Assembly (NCBI GenBank): GCA_043779285.1
Contig: JAYWEL010000263.1
Coordinates: forward strand, 1 to 32,581
Source: MGR-bin208 sp043779285
GTDB taxonomy: Bacteria; Bacteroidota; Bacteroidia; Chitinophagales; Chitinophagaceae
Direction: 5' to 3'
DNA: 32,581 nucleotides
Of the stretch, positions 1-8,039 are shown piece after piece; the stretch's first letter is position 1; each line of letters opens with the position of its first letter. Position numbers and translations under genes: made by a program. A model generated the notes under the pieces. That model was not told the DNA's origin. It did not search any database and saw nothing but the letters and a program-made list of their open reading frames with translations.

Positions 1-163
1 CATTTCCTGAGAACCCCTTCAATCCCTGGTTCCCTTTTGTCGCATCGACAGTCATGGTCATATTATCATTATCCGTTGCAAAACCCGGTGACCATGTTAA
101 TAATTGGGCATGAGTAACAGTGAGGAAACCAGTTAATAGAGTAAGAAATAAAAATCTTTTCAT
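1..163 (-). CDS. Secreted protein, N-terminal fragment (possible starch/glycan-active protein)
   Basis: Reading leftward from an ATG at 163-161 gives 54 codons with no stop before the window edge, so the gene is cut at its 3' end. The first ~19 residues (MKRFLFLTLLTGFLTVTHA) form a typical signal peptide with cleavage before a Gln, the usual Bacteroidota pattern. The mature start contains QLLTWSPGF and VDATKGNQGL. I recall similar segments at the N-terminus of Bacteroidota secreted alpha-amylase-like or T9SS-associated proteins, but too little is present to prove the function. The secreted status is well supported; the enzymatic guess is weak. Confidence 0.6.
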   Translation of the reverse strand, partial: MKRFLFLTLLTGFLTVTHAQLLTWSPGFATDNDNMTMTVDATKGNQGLKGFSGN

Positions 164-323
164 GAAACGTTTTTCGAATGTTGAATCTAATTGAAGTTAC
201 AATTTATGTATGTAAGACACATTGATTTTTTATTGAATAAACTCCTATGCTTAATAAAATTCAATAAATTGACTTTTCCATTTCCTTTACCGGTATATTA
301 ACTTTACAGCTCAAGAATTAAAT

Positions 324-2420
324 ATGTATTCGAAAGAACAAATAAGTGAATTACAGGAACGGTCAATTTCTTTACTCGATAAAACAAACAAAAAAGAGTT
401 GGCTTTGACAGATATAAATTCACTTCGTGATGTATTGCGTTTTCATGAACATCAATATTATATTCTGAATGATCCTTTATTGTCCGACTTCGAATACGAC
501 CAACTTTATAAAGGACTGGGATTTTTAGAAAAACAAAACACGGGTTCAATAACGGTCGACTCTCCTACACAACGGGTAGCCAAAGGATTGACCAAAGACT
601 TTCCGACTGTACAGCATTTGGTACCCATGCTTTCGCTTGACAATTCATACAATAAAGAAGACTTGCTTGATTTTGACAGAAAAGCAAAAGAATTGTCCGG
701 CTTGGGTTCTATAGAATATTGTGTGGAACCTAAATTTGACGGAGCAAGCATTTCATTGATTTACGAAAATGATTTATTAGTTCGTGGGGCCACAAGAGGC
801 GATGGTGTAGAAGGAGATGAAATAACGACCAATGTTAAACAAATAAGAAGCCTTCCCTTGTCGGCAAAATTTTCAACTTTAGGAATAGATAGCATGGAGA
901 TAAGAGGAGAAGTATTGATCAATAAATCTAATTTTAAGAAATACAACGAACTTTTGATTGAACAGGGATCGGCACCACTTGCCAATCCCCGCAATGCCGC
1001 TGCCGGATCCATGCGAATCAAGAACTCCGCAGAAGTAAGTAGAAGAAACCTGGAAGCATTTGTATACCATGTGAGTTATTATTCTCAAAAAGAAAATGAA
1101 GTACCCTCAGATTTTTTAAAAACACACTCGGGCATGTTGGAAATGCTGTGGAACCTGGGTTTCAGAAGCCCGTTCCTTGAAAAAAAGACCTTTACTGATA
1201 TTGAAGGAGTCATCAATTACTGTCTTGAATATGAAAGTAAACGAGATGGATTGCCTTATGAAATTGATGGTATGGTTGTCAAAGTAAATGATCTTCAATT
1301 GCAGGAAAAAATGGGTATGACTGCTCATCATCCGCGTTGGGCAATTGCATACAAATTCAAAGCTAGACAAGGAACAAGCAAATTGCTTTCTGTAGAATAT
1401 CAGGTTGGCCGAACTGGTGCCGTGACACCGGTTGCTAAAATTCAGGCAACTGCAATTGGAGGAGTTACTGTTACTTCTATTTCCTTATTTAATGAAGAGG
1501 TAATCAAAGAAAAAGATTTGATGATTGGTGACCGTATACTGATCGAAAGGGCGGGTGATGTTATTCCATACATTGTAAAATCTTTTCCAGAATTACGCAC
1601 GGGGAATGAAACCAAAATTGTATTTCCTAAAACTTGCCCAGTTTGTAACGATTCTCTTTACAAACTGGAAGAGGAAGCCGTTTGGCGTTGTATTAATATC
1701 ACATGCGAAGCACAGGTTGTAGAACGGATCATTCACTTTGTTAGCAAATCAGCCATGGATATTCGTGGGTTGGGTGATGCCAATATCCGGAAATTTCATG
1801 AAATGAATTTACTGAAAAACATTTCCGGAATTTATACATTTGATTTCCAAACCATTGGCTCTTTGGAAGGTTTTGGAAGCAAATCGGTTGAAAAATTGAA
1901 GGAGGCTATTGAAAATTCAAAAATGCAACCGCTCAACCGGTTGATTTTCGGTTTGGGGATCCGTTATGTAGGAGAAACGACGGCTAAAATAATGGCTCAT
2001 GCCGTTAACCATTTACTCGACTTTAAGAATCTCACCTTAGAAGACTTATTGTTACTGGAAGATGTGGGACCCAAAGTTGCCGGAAGTATCATTGAGTTTT
2101 TTAAAAATAAAGACAACATCATATTGCTCGAAGAATTAGAATCGCTTGGCATTCAACTAAAAAATGAAAAGAAAGAACTAACTGAAAGAGGTAGACTGGA
2201 GGGCCAAACCTTTCTTTTTACCGGTAGTTTACCAACATTGAAACGGGCTGATGCGGAGCTTATGGTTGAAAAAAATGGCGGTAAAATTGTTACGGGGGTT
2301 AGCAGCAAGTTAAGTTACCTTGTAGTTGGTGAAGATGCCGGTAGCAAACTGGAAAAAGCAAAGAAAATCAATAGTGTTAAAATTATCAGCGAAGAAGAGT
2401 TTCTGAAAATGTTACCCTAA
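324..2420 (+). CDS. ligA: NAD+-dependent DNA ligase LigA
   Basis: 698-residue protein of usual LigA length. It seals nicks in replication and repair by adenylation from NAD+. The N-terminal Ia domain carries the NAD+-contacting HEHQYYILNDPLLSDFEYD segment near residues 41-59. The adenylation domain has the KFDG motif with catalytic Lys137. The OB-fold region follows, then a four-cysteine zinc finger from about residue 437 (CPVC, then the last two Cys in RCINITC), helix-hairpin-helix repeats with GLG/GFG/GVG-like turns (about 490-590), and a C-terminal BRCT domain (about 615-698, GQTFLFTGSLP). The ATG at 324 fits the domain start. It is apparently monocistronic, 119 bp from the next gene, and is an essential housekeeping gene. 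Confidence 0.98.
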   Translation: MYSKEQISELQERSISLLDKTNKKELALTDINSLRDVLRFHEHQYYILNDPLLSDFEYDQLYKGLGFLEKQNTGSITVDSPTQRVAKGLTKDFPTVQHLVPMLSLDNSYNKEDLLDFDRKAKELSGLGSIEYCVEPKFDGASISLIYENDLLVRGATRGDGVEGDEITTNVKQIRSLPLSAKFSTLGIDSMEIRGEVLINKSNFKKYNELLIEQGSAPLANPRNAAAGSMRIKNSAEVSRRNLEAFVYHVSYYSQKENEVPSDFLKTHSGMLEMLWNLGFRSPFLEKKTFTDIEGVINYCLEYESKRDGLPYEIDGMVVKVNDLQLQEKMGMTAHHPRWAIAYKFKARQGTSKLLSVEYQVGRTGAVTPVAKIQATAIGGVTVTSISLFNEEVIKEKDLMIGDRILIERAGDVIPYIVKSFPELRTGNETKIVFPKTCPVCNDSLYKLEEEAVWRCINITCEAQVVERIIHFVSKSAMDIRGLGDANIRKFHEMNLLKNISGIYTFDFQTIGSLEGFGSKSVEKLKEAIENSKMQPLNRLIFGLGIRYVGETTAKIMAHAVNHLLDFKNLTLEDLLLLEDVGPKVAGSIIEFFKNKDNIILLEELESLGIQLKNEKKELTERGRLEGQTFLFTGSLPTLKRADAELMVEKNGGKIVTGVSSKLSYLVVGEDAGSKLEKAKKINSVKIISEEEFLKMLP

Positions 2421-2539
2421 AATACTTGAAAAGCATAACAAATAATCATAACTTAGTGTACTTACATTAAGGAGTAACCTTATTTACACTGTACCTCTCG
2501 ATTATCTATCAGCCTTACCCGCAATAAAAAAATATAACC

Positions 2540-3100
2540 ATGATAAAGAAAATTGTCGGAGAAACTTGGAAACAGATACAGTTTTCGGGTTGGAAACAGT
2601 TAAGAAATAAATATGCTGTATCCAGTACTGGACGAATTTCTTCTTATAAAGAAGATGTTCATGAAGATGGAAAACTTCTCAGAGGTTCCATCACAACTGG
2701 TTACCGTACACTAAACCTACACCGGCCTGGAAACAAGGGTACACTTTATATCCATCGTGAAATGGCTAAACTTTTTCTCACAAAAGCTTCAGCCCGATTT
2801 AAATATGTAATCCACAAAAATCATAATAAACTTGATAACAATATCATTAACCTTCAATGGGCCACTTTGGAGGAAATGATTGAACATCAACAAGGTAGTC
2901 CAGCAAAAATAGCTTACAAGAAAAAGCAGGCAAACCGGACCGTTGGGTTAAAATTGAATGCAACACAAGTGAAAAAAATTAAAGAAACACTGGGCAGTAA
3001 GAACCGCCAGATTACCATTAAACAACTGGCAGAAAAATACGACGTCAGTGAAATGACCATGTATCGTATAAAAAGCGGTGAGAATTGGGGTCGTATATAA
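2540..3100 (+). CDS. NUMOD4 / HNH-type protein with C-terminal helix-turn-helix
   Basis: 186 residues. The N-terminus (about 7-35, GETWKQIQFSGWKQLRNKYAV then SSTGRISS) matches the NUMOD4 DNA-binding motif found in phage-type homing endonucleases. The middle (about 75-112) resembles a degenerate HNH_3 nuclease fold: IHREMAKLF, then VIHKNHNKLDNNIINLQWAT, with the His and the paired Asn typical of the family. The C-terminus (about 150-182, ITIKQLAEKYDVSEMTMYRI) is a helix-turn-helix of the resolvase/NUMOD1 kind. Free-standing genes of this type occur in Bacteroidota chromosomes, and whether they are active nucleases or regulators is not clear. There is no intron or intein around it here. A strong terminator follows the stop. 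Confidence 0.8.
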   Translation: MIKKIVGETWKQIQFSGWKQLRNKYAVSSTGRISSYKEDVHEDGKLLRGSITTGYRTLNLHRPGNKGTLYIHREMAKLFLTKASARFKYVIHKNHNKLDNNIINLQWATLEEMIEHQQGSPAKIAYKKKQANRTVGLKLNATQVKKIKETLGSKNRQITIKQLAEKYDVSEMTMYRIKSGENWGRI

Positions 3101-3121
3101 TTTCTCGTTTATAATTGAATT

Positions 3122-3148
3122 AAAATGCAGCAATTGCTGCATTTTTTT
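3122..3148 (+). terminator. Intrinsic terminator after the NUMOD4/HNH gene
   Basis: The perfect palindrome AATGCAGCAATTGCTGCATT is followed by a run of seven T, 21 bp after the stop codon at 3100. The flanking A and T runs could make it work in both directions. Confidence 0.85.
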
Positions 3149-3240
3149 ATTTTAACGAACAATTTTTAAATTATACCGCAGAAAAGCGCATTGGACTAAT
3201 TACTGTTTATAAGCGGTATTACACAAAAATCGTTCAGGAA

Positions 3241-3906
3241 ATGATACAAGCAAGTACGTTAAAATTTTTACAAGATTTAAAGAACAATAATAATAAGCCA
3301 TGGTTTGATGATAACCGCAAACGATATGACAGTGCGAAAGAAGATTTCATGCATTTCATTCAAACTGTAATTGACAAACATGCAAAAAAAGATCCGACAT
3401 TAAGTCAATTGAAAGCAAAGGAATGCTTGTTCCGAATTAACCGGGATGTACGTTTTTCGAAAGATAAATCTCCATATAAAACAAATTTGGGTGCAAGCAT
3501 AAATCGAGGTGGACGCAAATCAACTTTTGCCGGATATTATTTTCATCTTCAACCGGGAGAGGCTTTTGCCGGTGGTGGAATATGGATGCCCTCCAGTGAT
3601 ATATTATCAAACGTTAGGCAGGAGATTGATTACAATTTCAAGGAGTTTAAAAAAATAATAAGCTCTGCAAAATTCAAATCAGTATTCGGAGAGCTTTACC
3701 GAAATGATGGTATCAGCCTGACAAGAGTACCCAAAGGATACGAAGCCGAAAACCCGGCTGCAGAATTTCTCAAACTCAAAAGCTATATTGGTACTTGTAA
3801 TCTTTCTGAAAAAGATCTTACATCAAAAGACCTTTTGAAAAAAACCACTACTGCATTTGAAACCCTACAACCGATGTTGCATTTTATTAATCGGGCAATA
3901 GAATAA
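3241..3906 (+). CDS. DUF2461 family protein (TIGR02453)
   Basis: 221 residues. The N-terminal FLQDLKNNNNKPWFDDNRKRY and the central FRINRDVRFSKDKSPYKTN, followed by GGRKSTFAGYYFHLQPGEAF and GGGIWMPSS, are the hallmark segments of the DUF2461 family, whose biochemical function is unknown. Length is normal for the family. The ATG at 3241 precedes the conserved N-terminus directly. Its stop is one base away from the stop of the convergent asd gene, with no room for a terminator between them. Confidence 0.9.
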   Translation: MIQASTLKFLQDLKNNNNKPWFDDNRKRYDSAKEDFMHFIQTVIDKHAKKDPTLSQLKAKECLFRINRDVRFSKDKSPYKTNLGASINRGGRKSTFAGYYFHLQPGEAFAGGGIWMPSSDILSNVRQEIDYNFKEFKKIISSAKFKSVFGELYRNDGISLTRVPKGYEAENPAAEFLKLKSYIGTCNLSEKDLTSKDLLKKTTTAFETLQPMLHFINRAIE

Positions 3907-3907
3907 T

Positions 3908-4915
3908 TTATAGCAGCTTATTTGCAATCAGGTACTCTGCAATTTGCACAGCATTTGTAGCAGCACCTTTGCGCAAATTATCTGAAACGACCCACATATT
4001 TAAGGTATTCGGTTGCGATTCATCTCTTCTTAAACGACCAACAAACACTTCATCTTTTTCATGTGCATCCACCGGCATCGGATATTGTTGATTGGCTGTA
4101 TCATCCACAACAATTACTCCCGCAGCAGTTTCTAACAAACTCCTCACTTCAGAAAGTTCAAAATCATTTTCAAATTCCACATTCACCGCTTCGCTGTGGC
4201 CACCCATGACCGGTATGCGAACCGTAGTTGCTGTAACACGAATAGAATCGTCACGCATAATTTTTTTGGTTTCCAAAACCATTTTCATTTCTTCTTTGGT
4301 ATACCCGTTTTCCAGAAATATATCAATTTGTGGAATAACATTCAGATCAATCGGATACTTATAAGCCATCGTATATACATCCTCACTTCCTGAAATAGAT
4401 TTCGCTCTTTCTCCCATCAACTGATCCACGGCGTTTTTGCCCGTTCCGGTTACACTCTGATAAGTGCTAACCACAATTCTTTTGATCTTATATTTTTTAT
4501 GCAAAGGATTTAAAGCAACCACCATCTGAATCGTAGAGCAATTAGGATTTGCTATAATCTTGCTTTCTTTTGTTAATACATCGGCATTTAATTCCGGAAC
4601 AACCAACGGACAATCCGGATTCATCCGCCATGCAGATGAGTTGTCTATAACCGTTATTCCTGCCTCTGCAAACTTAGGAGCCCATTCCAATGACGTATTA
4701 CCTCCCGCTGAAAACAAGGCCACATCTGGCTTTGCCGCAATAGCGTCAGTCATACTTATCACTTTGAATTTTTTTCCTTTGAATTCTATTTCCTTTCCAA
4801 TAGATCGTTCTGATGCAACTGGAATTATTTCATCAGCCGGGAAATTTCTTTCCGCTAATACCTGCAATATTTTTGTTCCAACCAAGCCTGTAGCACCAAC
4901 AACTGCAATTTTCAT
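3908..4915 (-). CDS. asd: Aspartate-semialdehyde dehydrogenase
   Basis: 335 residues. It catalyses NADPH-dependent reduction of aspartyl-phosphate to aspartate semialdehyde in the lysine/diaminopimelate, threonine and methionine pathways. The N-terminus MKIAVVGATGLVG is the dinucleotide-binding motif. The active-site cysteine is Cys126 in NPNCSTIQ and the acid/base His is His240 in GGHSEAVN. I chose the ATG at 4915-4913 because it directly precedes the Rossmann motif. A longer frame would begin with a TTG five codons upstream, but that codon lies inside a palindromic repeat (4923-4946) and adds MEGLK, which is not family-like. It is a solitary gene, tail-to-tail with the DUF2461 gene. Confidence 0.96.
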   Translation of the reverse strand: MKIAVVGATGLVGTKILQVLAERNFPADEIIPVASERSIGKEIEFKGKKFKVISMTDAIAAKPDVALFSAGGNTSLEWAPKFAEAGITVIDNSSAWRMNPDCPLVVPELNADVLTKESKIIANPNCSTIQMVVALNPLHKKYKIKRIVVSTYQSVTGTGKNAVDQLMGERAKSISGSEDVYTMAYKYPIDLNVIPQIDIFLENGYTKEEMKMVLETKKIMRDDSIRVTATTVRIPVMGGHSEAVNVEFENDFELSEVRSLLETAAGVIVVDDTANQQYPMPVDAHEKDEVFVGRLRRDESQPNTLNMWVVSDNLRKGAATNAVQIAEYLIANKLL

Positions 4916-4922
4916 TTTTAAG

Positions 4923-4946
4923 CCCTCCAACTCCCTAAAGGGAGAG
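4923..4946 (-). repeat. Palindromic GC-rich repeat, copy 1 (reverse orientation)
   Basis: On the minus strand it reads CTCCCTTTAGGGAG followed by TTGGAGGGC, the same plan as the copies in the paa operon: a CTCCC/GGGAG hairpin with a TTT-type loop, then a G-rich tail. It lies immediately upstream of the asd start codon, so it would be in the asd 5' leader. Confidence 0.7.
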
Positions 4947-4986
4947 TTTTTAATTGTTAATACTAAATATTCTGTTTTTTTGCTTT

Positions 4987-5010
4987 CACCCCTTCAGGGG
5001 ATGGGGGCAA
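4987..5010 (+). repeat. Palindromic GC-rich repeat, copy 2 (forward orientation)
   Basis: CCCCTTCAGGGG (4989-5000) followed by the G-rich tail ATGGGGGC. Same architecture as copy 1 but in the opposite direction, about 40 bp away, so the two copies form an inverted pair. Confidence 0.6.
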
Positions 5011-5250
5011 AAAAAGACCCTCTGTTTAAGAAGGCCAGCATTTGCAAAGAACATACTCATACGCTTAAAACCTTCCGAAAGTGGATTGTTTATTAATCTG
5101 TCTGGTTTGTTTTACAAAATTCATGTGCAGTGAAATTAAACCCTAAATTTTTTTTGAGCAAAAAAATAATTGAATAAATTATACAAATATTGCTTTTATG
5201 CTTCCATATACAAGTGCTATGAGTATCTTTAAAAGCATTAACCAACTATA

Positions 5251-7869
5251 ATGAATAGATCATCTGTCCTGGTTTTGTTTGTCTTCTTTTTTATTAAAAT
5301 GGAAGTATCGGCTCAGATTATGGAACGGTTTGACGATGGTGACCATACAAATAATCCAGTCTGGGTTGGTAATGTGGCCGATTGGGTTGTTAACTCTTCT
5401 TTTCAATTACAAAGCAACAATGGCAATGCAAGCAGCAGTTTTTACTTAAGTACTACCAATACATTGGCCACAACAACCCAATGGGAATTTTATGCAAAAC
5501 TTTCATTTACTCCTTCGGGTAATAATTATGTGGATGTTTACCTTACCGCATCATCAAGTAATTTAACCTTAACAAATACATCAGGATATTTTGTAAGACT
5601 TGGACATACCGCTAAAGAAATAAGCCTTTTCAGAAAAGATGCTTCCGGAACAATGACTAAAATTATAGACGGATTGGATAATACATTAAGTTCAACCACG
5701 AATAATATCCTGAAAATAAAAGTGCTCCGGGATGTCAATAATCAATGGACCTTGCTAAGGGATATGACAGGAACCGGCACATCATTTACTTCGGAAGGTT
5801 CTGTGACTGATGCAACCCTTACAACATCTTCTTTTTTTGGAATACTCGTTGTACAAAGTACCAGCAGTTTTTTTTACAAACATTTTTTCGACGACATAGA
5901 AGTCAAAACCTATGTTCCTGACATAACTCCGCCATCTATTGTTTCAGTCGTTTCCACATCGGCTTCTACCGCTGATGTGCTTTTTGATGAACCGGTAAAT
6001 CTCATAACGGCTCAAACGACTACAAATTATTTTGTCAGCAATGCAGTTGGTAGTCCGATATCAGCTGTGAGGGATGCGGGAAATAATTCGTTGGTACACT
6101 TAACATTCGGCACTGTTTTCCCAAATGGCATTACGCTCAATATGTCTGTCAACAATGTGCAGGACTTATCAGGAAATCCCATTTCTAACAAAACAAAAAG
6201 CTTTTTTTATTTTACCCCACAACGATACGATATTGTAATTGATGAACTGATGGTTGATCCCACACCACAAATTGGCTTACCCAATAATGAGTGGATTGAA
6301 TTGAAAAACACTTCTCCTTTTCCAATCAGTTTACAAAACTGGCGGCTAAGTGATGCAACAAGCCAGAGCGGACCTTTCCCCAACTTCACTTTGCAACCCG
6401 ACAGTTTTGTAATAGTATGTATGGGAAGTGCCGTTGCTGCCATGTTGGCTTTTGGTACAACCATTTCCATTACCAATTTTCCATCATTGGATAATGAAGG
6501 TGAGCAGCTAACATTGAAAAATGCAGCCGGCTTGACTATGCATTCCATATTATATAGTGATAGCTGGTATCAGAATGAATTGAAAAAAGATGGTGGCTGG
6601 TCACTGGAAATGATTGATCCAAAAAGTCCTTGTATTGGTTCAACTAACTGGCGGGCAAGTGTAAGCTTAATTGGCGGCACACCCGGAAAAAAGAATTCAA
6701 TTGATGGCACTACGCAGGATATTGTGGCTCCATCATTACAAAGAACTTTTTCAGCTGATAATCAAACCATCATTGCGGAATTTGATGAACCATTGGATAG
6801 TACAAAAGGATCCATTGCCTCAAACTATACACTGGATGGAGGATTAACCATCAGTTCTGTCCAACCGTTAGGCCCATTTTTTAATCAGGTTCAGTTAAAA
6901 CTTGTTTCGCCATTAAAGGCAAATACGGTTTACAATTTAACGGTTACAAATGTTACTGATTGCAAAGGCAATGTTGTTGGAAATAAGAACAAGGCAAAAG
7001 CAGGGCTTGCTGCTGATGCATCTCCATTGGAAATCATTGTGAATGAAATTTTATTTGATCCACGAACAAATGCCTATGACTATATAGAGTTTTATAACAG
7101 AAGTAATAAAATCATTGATGCATCTAAACTTTATTTGGCCAATCGGAGCAGTACAAATGTTATTAGTTCTATTAAACAGATAAGTGCTGTTCCATTTTAT
7201 TTATTCCCCGGAGAATATTTAGTAGTCACACAAAGCTTGTCCAGTTTGCAAAAAGAATATCTCGTAAAAAATCCGGAGTCTGTTTTAACCTTGCCAACAT
7301 TACCTTCTTATCCGGATGATAAAGGATTTGTATTATTATTGAATTTGCAGGGAACAGTTATTGATGAAGTGAACTATAATAAGAGCTGGCATTTTGGATT
7401 GATTGAAAACAAAACGGGGGTTGCTCTAGAACGAATTGACCCCGATGGCCCATCGCAGGAAAAAACAAACTGGCACTCTGCTGCTTCTACAGCCGGTTAT
7501 GGCACACCAACCTACAAAAATTCACAGTTTAAACAGGTAACCGGCATCAATGCATCTATCGCTATTATTCCAAAAATATTTTCACCGGATAATGATGGCC
7601 GGGACGACATTGCCACCATTCAATATCAGTTATCCGAACCCGGATATGCTACTAATATTACAATATATGATGTCGTTGGAAGACCTATTAGATATCTGGT
7701 AAAAAATGCCAACCTGGGTTTGATTGGATATTGGCACTGGGATGGATTGGACGATAAAGGCCTTAAGCTTCCCATTGGCCCTTATATTATTTTTACCGAA
7801 ATATTCAACCTGAAAGGAAACAGGCAAACATTTAAGAACAACGTGATTCTTGCCAGGAAATTGAATTAG
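5251..7869 (+). CDS. Large secreted lamin-tail-domain protein with gliding/T9SS-type C-terminal module
   Basis: 872 residues. Residues 1-22 are a signal peptide ending VSAQ. A beta-rich N-terminal region (about 25-220, ERFDDGDHTNNPVW) looks like a laminin-G/concanavalin-like domain. Two Ig-like (SbsA/Big_5) modules start DITPPSIVSVVS (about 225) and DIVAPSLQRTFS (about 490), each with an FDEP segment. Each is followed by a lamin-tail domain: IVIDELMVDPTPQ then NEWIELKN (about 328-470), and IIVNEILFDPRTNAYDYIEF (about 590-740). The C-terminus (about 775-872, IFSPDNDGRDDIATI then YDVVGRPIR) is a FlgD-like/CHU_C-type module associated with surface export. Its role is probably in surface adhesion or nucleic-acid/carbohydrate binding; no catalytic domain is seen. 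A weak hairpin follows the stop. Confidence 0.85.
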   Translation: MNRSSVLVLFVFFFIKMEVSAQIMERFDDGDHTNNPVWVGNVADWVVNSSFQLQSNNGNASSSFYLSTTNTLATTTQWEFYAKLSFTPSGNNYVDVYLTASSSNLTLTNTSGYFVRLGHTAKEISLFRKDASGTMTKIIDGLDNTLSSTTNNILKIKVLRDVNNQWTLLRDMTGTGTSFTSEGSVTDATLTTSSFFGILVVQSTSSFFYKHFFDDIEVKTYVPDITPPSIVSVVSTSASTADVLFDEPVNLITAQTTTNYFVSNAVGSPISAVRDAGNNSLVHLTFGTVFPNGITLNMSVNNVQDLSGNPISNKTKSFFYFTPQRYDIVIDELMVDPTPQIGLPNNEWIELKNTSPFPISLQNWRLSDATSQSGPFPNFTLQPDSFVIVCMGSAVAAMLAFGTTISITNFPSLDNEGEQLTLKNAAGLTMHSILYSDSWYQNELKKDGGWSLEMIDPKSPCIGSTNWRASVSLIGGTPGKKNSIDGTTQDIVAPSLQRTFSADNQTIIAEFDEPLDSTKGSIASNYTLDGGLTISSVQPLGPFFNQVQLKLVSPLKANTVYNLTVTNVTDCKGNVVGNKNKAKAGLAADASPLEIIVNEILFDPRTNAYDYIEFYNRSNKIIDASKLYLANRSSTNVISSIKQISAVPFYLFPGEYLVVTQSLSSLQKEYLVKNPESVLTLPTLPSYPDDKGFVLLLNLQGTVIDEVNYNKSWHFGLIENKTGVALERIDPDGPSQEKTNWHSAASTAGYGTPTYKNSQFKQVTGINASIAIIPKIFSPDNDGRDDIATIQYQLSEPGYATNITIYDVVGRPIRYLVKNANLGLIGYWHWDGLDDKGLKLPIGPYIIFTEIFNLKGNRQTFKNNVILARKLN

Positions 7870-7885
7870 GAATATGCTACTAATC

Positions 7886-7912
7886 AGCGAATTGTTATAC
7901 TCTTCGCTTTTT
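7886..7912 (+). terminator. Probable weak terminator after the lamin-tail gene
   Basis: The 6-bp stem AGCGAA/TTCGCT (7886-7891 and 7903-7908) with an 11-nt loop runs into five T, 17 bp past the stop. The stem is short, so termination may be partial. Confidence 0.45.
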
Positions 7913-7977
7913 ATTAAATAAAAAACCTCAAATCGAAAATTCAGACTTTCTTTTTAATTAAATAATTAGATCAAAAA

Positions 7978-8006
7978 TTGGCAGGCTATTAATTTTTTTA
8001 CTTAAA
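7978..8006 (+). promoter_or_regulatory. Possible susC promoter
   Basis: TTG (7978-7980), 18 bp, then TACTTAAA (7999-8006), about 34 bp before the susC ATG. This fits the Bacteroidota -33/-7 spacing, but the -7 box matches the TAnnTTTG consensus only in part. Confidence 0.3.
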
Positions 8007-8039
8007 TTCACAGCAAATTTTTAACTAAAACTAACGTAA

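Larger units (their letters stand above)
4916..5250. other. 335-bp gene-free divergent spacer
   Basis: The spacer lies between the starts of asd (leftward) and the lamin-tail gene (rightward). It holds two GC-rich palindromic repeat copies (4923-4946 and 4987-5010) in opposite orientations, then AT-rich DNA from about 5101. TATCTTTA at 5224-5231 resembles the Bacteroidota -7 box for the rightward gene, but no -33 element is clear. The open frame at 4560-5096 that runs through here is antisense to asd for most of its length and shows no family features, so I do not call it. Confidence 0.6.

Noticed and set aside
2540..3100. Homing endonuclease marking an intron or intein
   Set aside because: NUMOD4/HNH similarity is real, but the neighbouring genes are intact and separate, so no host intron or intein is visible.
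4560..5096. 178-codon open frame antisense to asd
   Set aside because: It overlaps asd on the opposite strand for most of its length, runs through two repeats, and shows no family features. asd itself is unmistakable.
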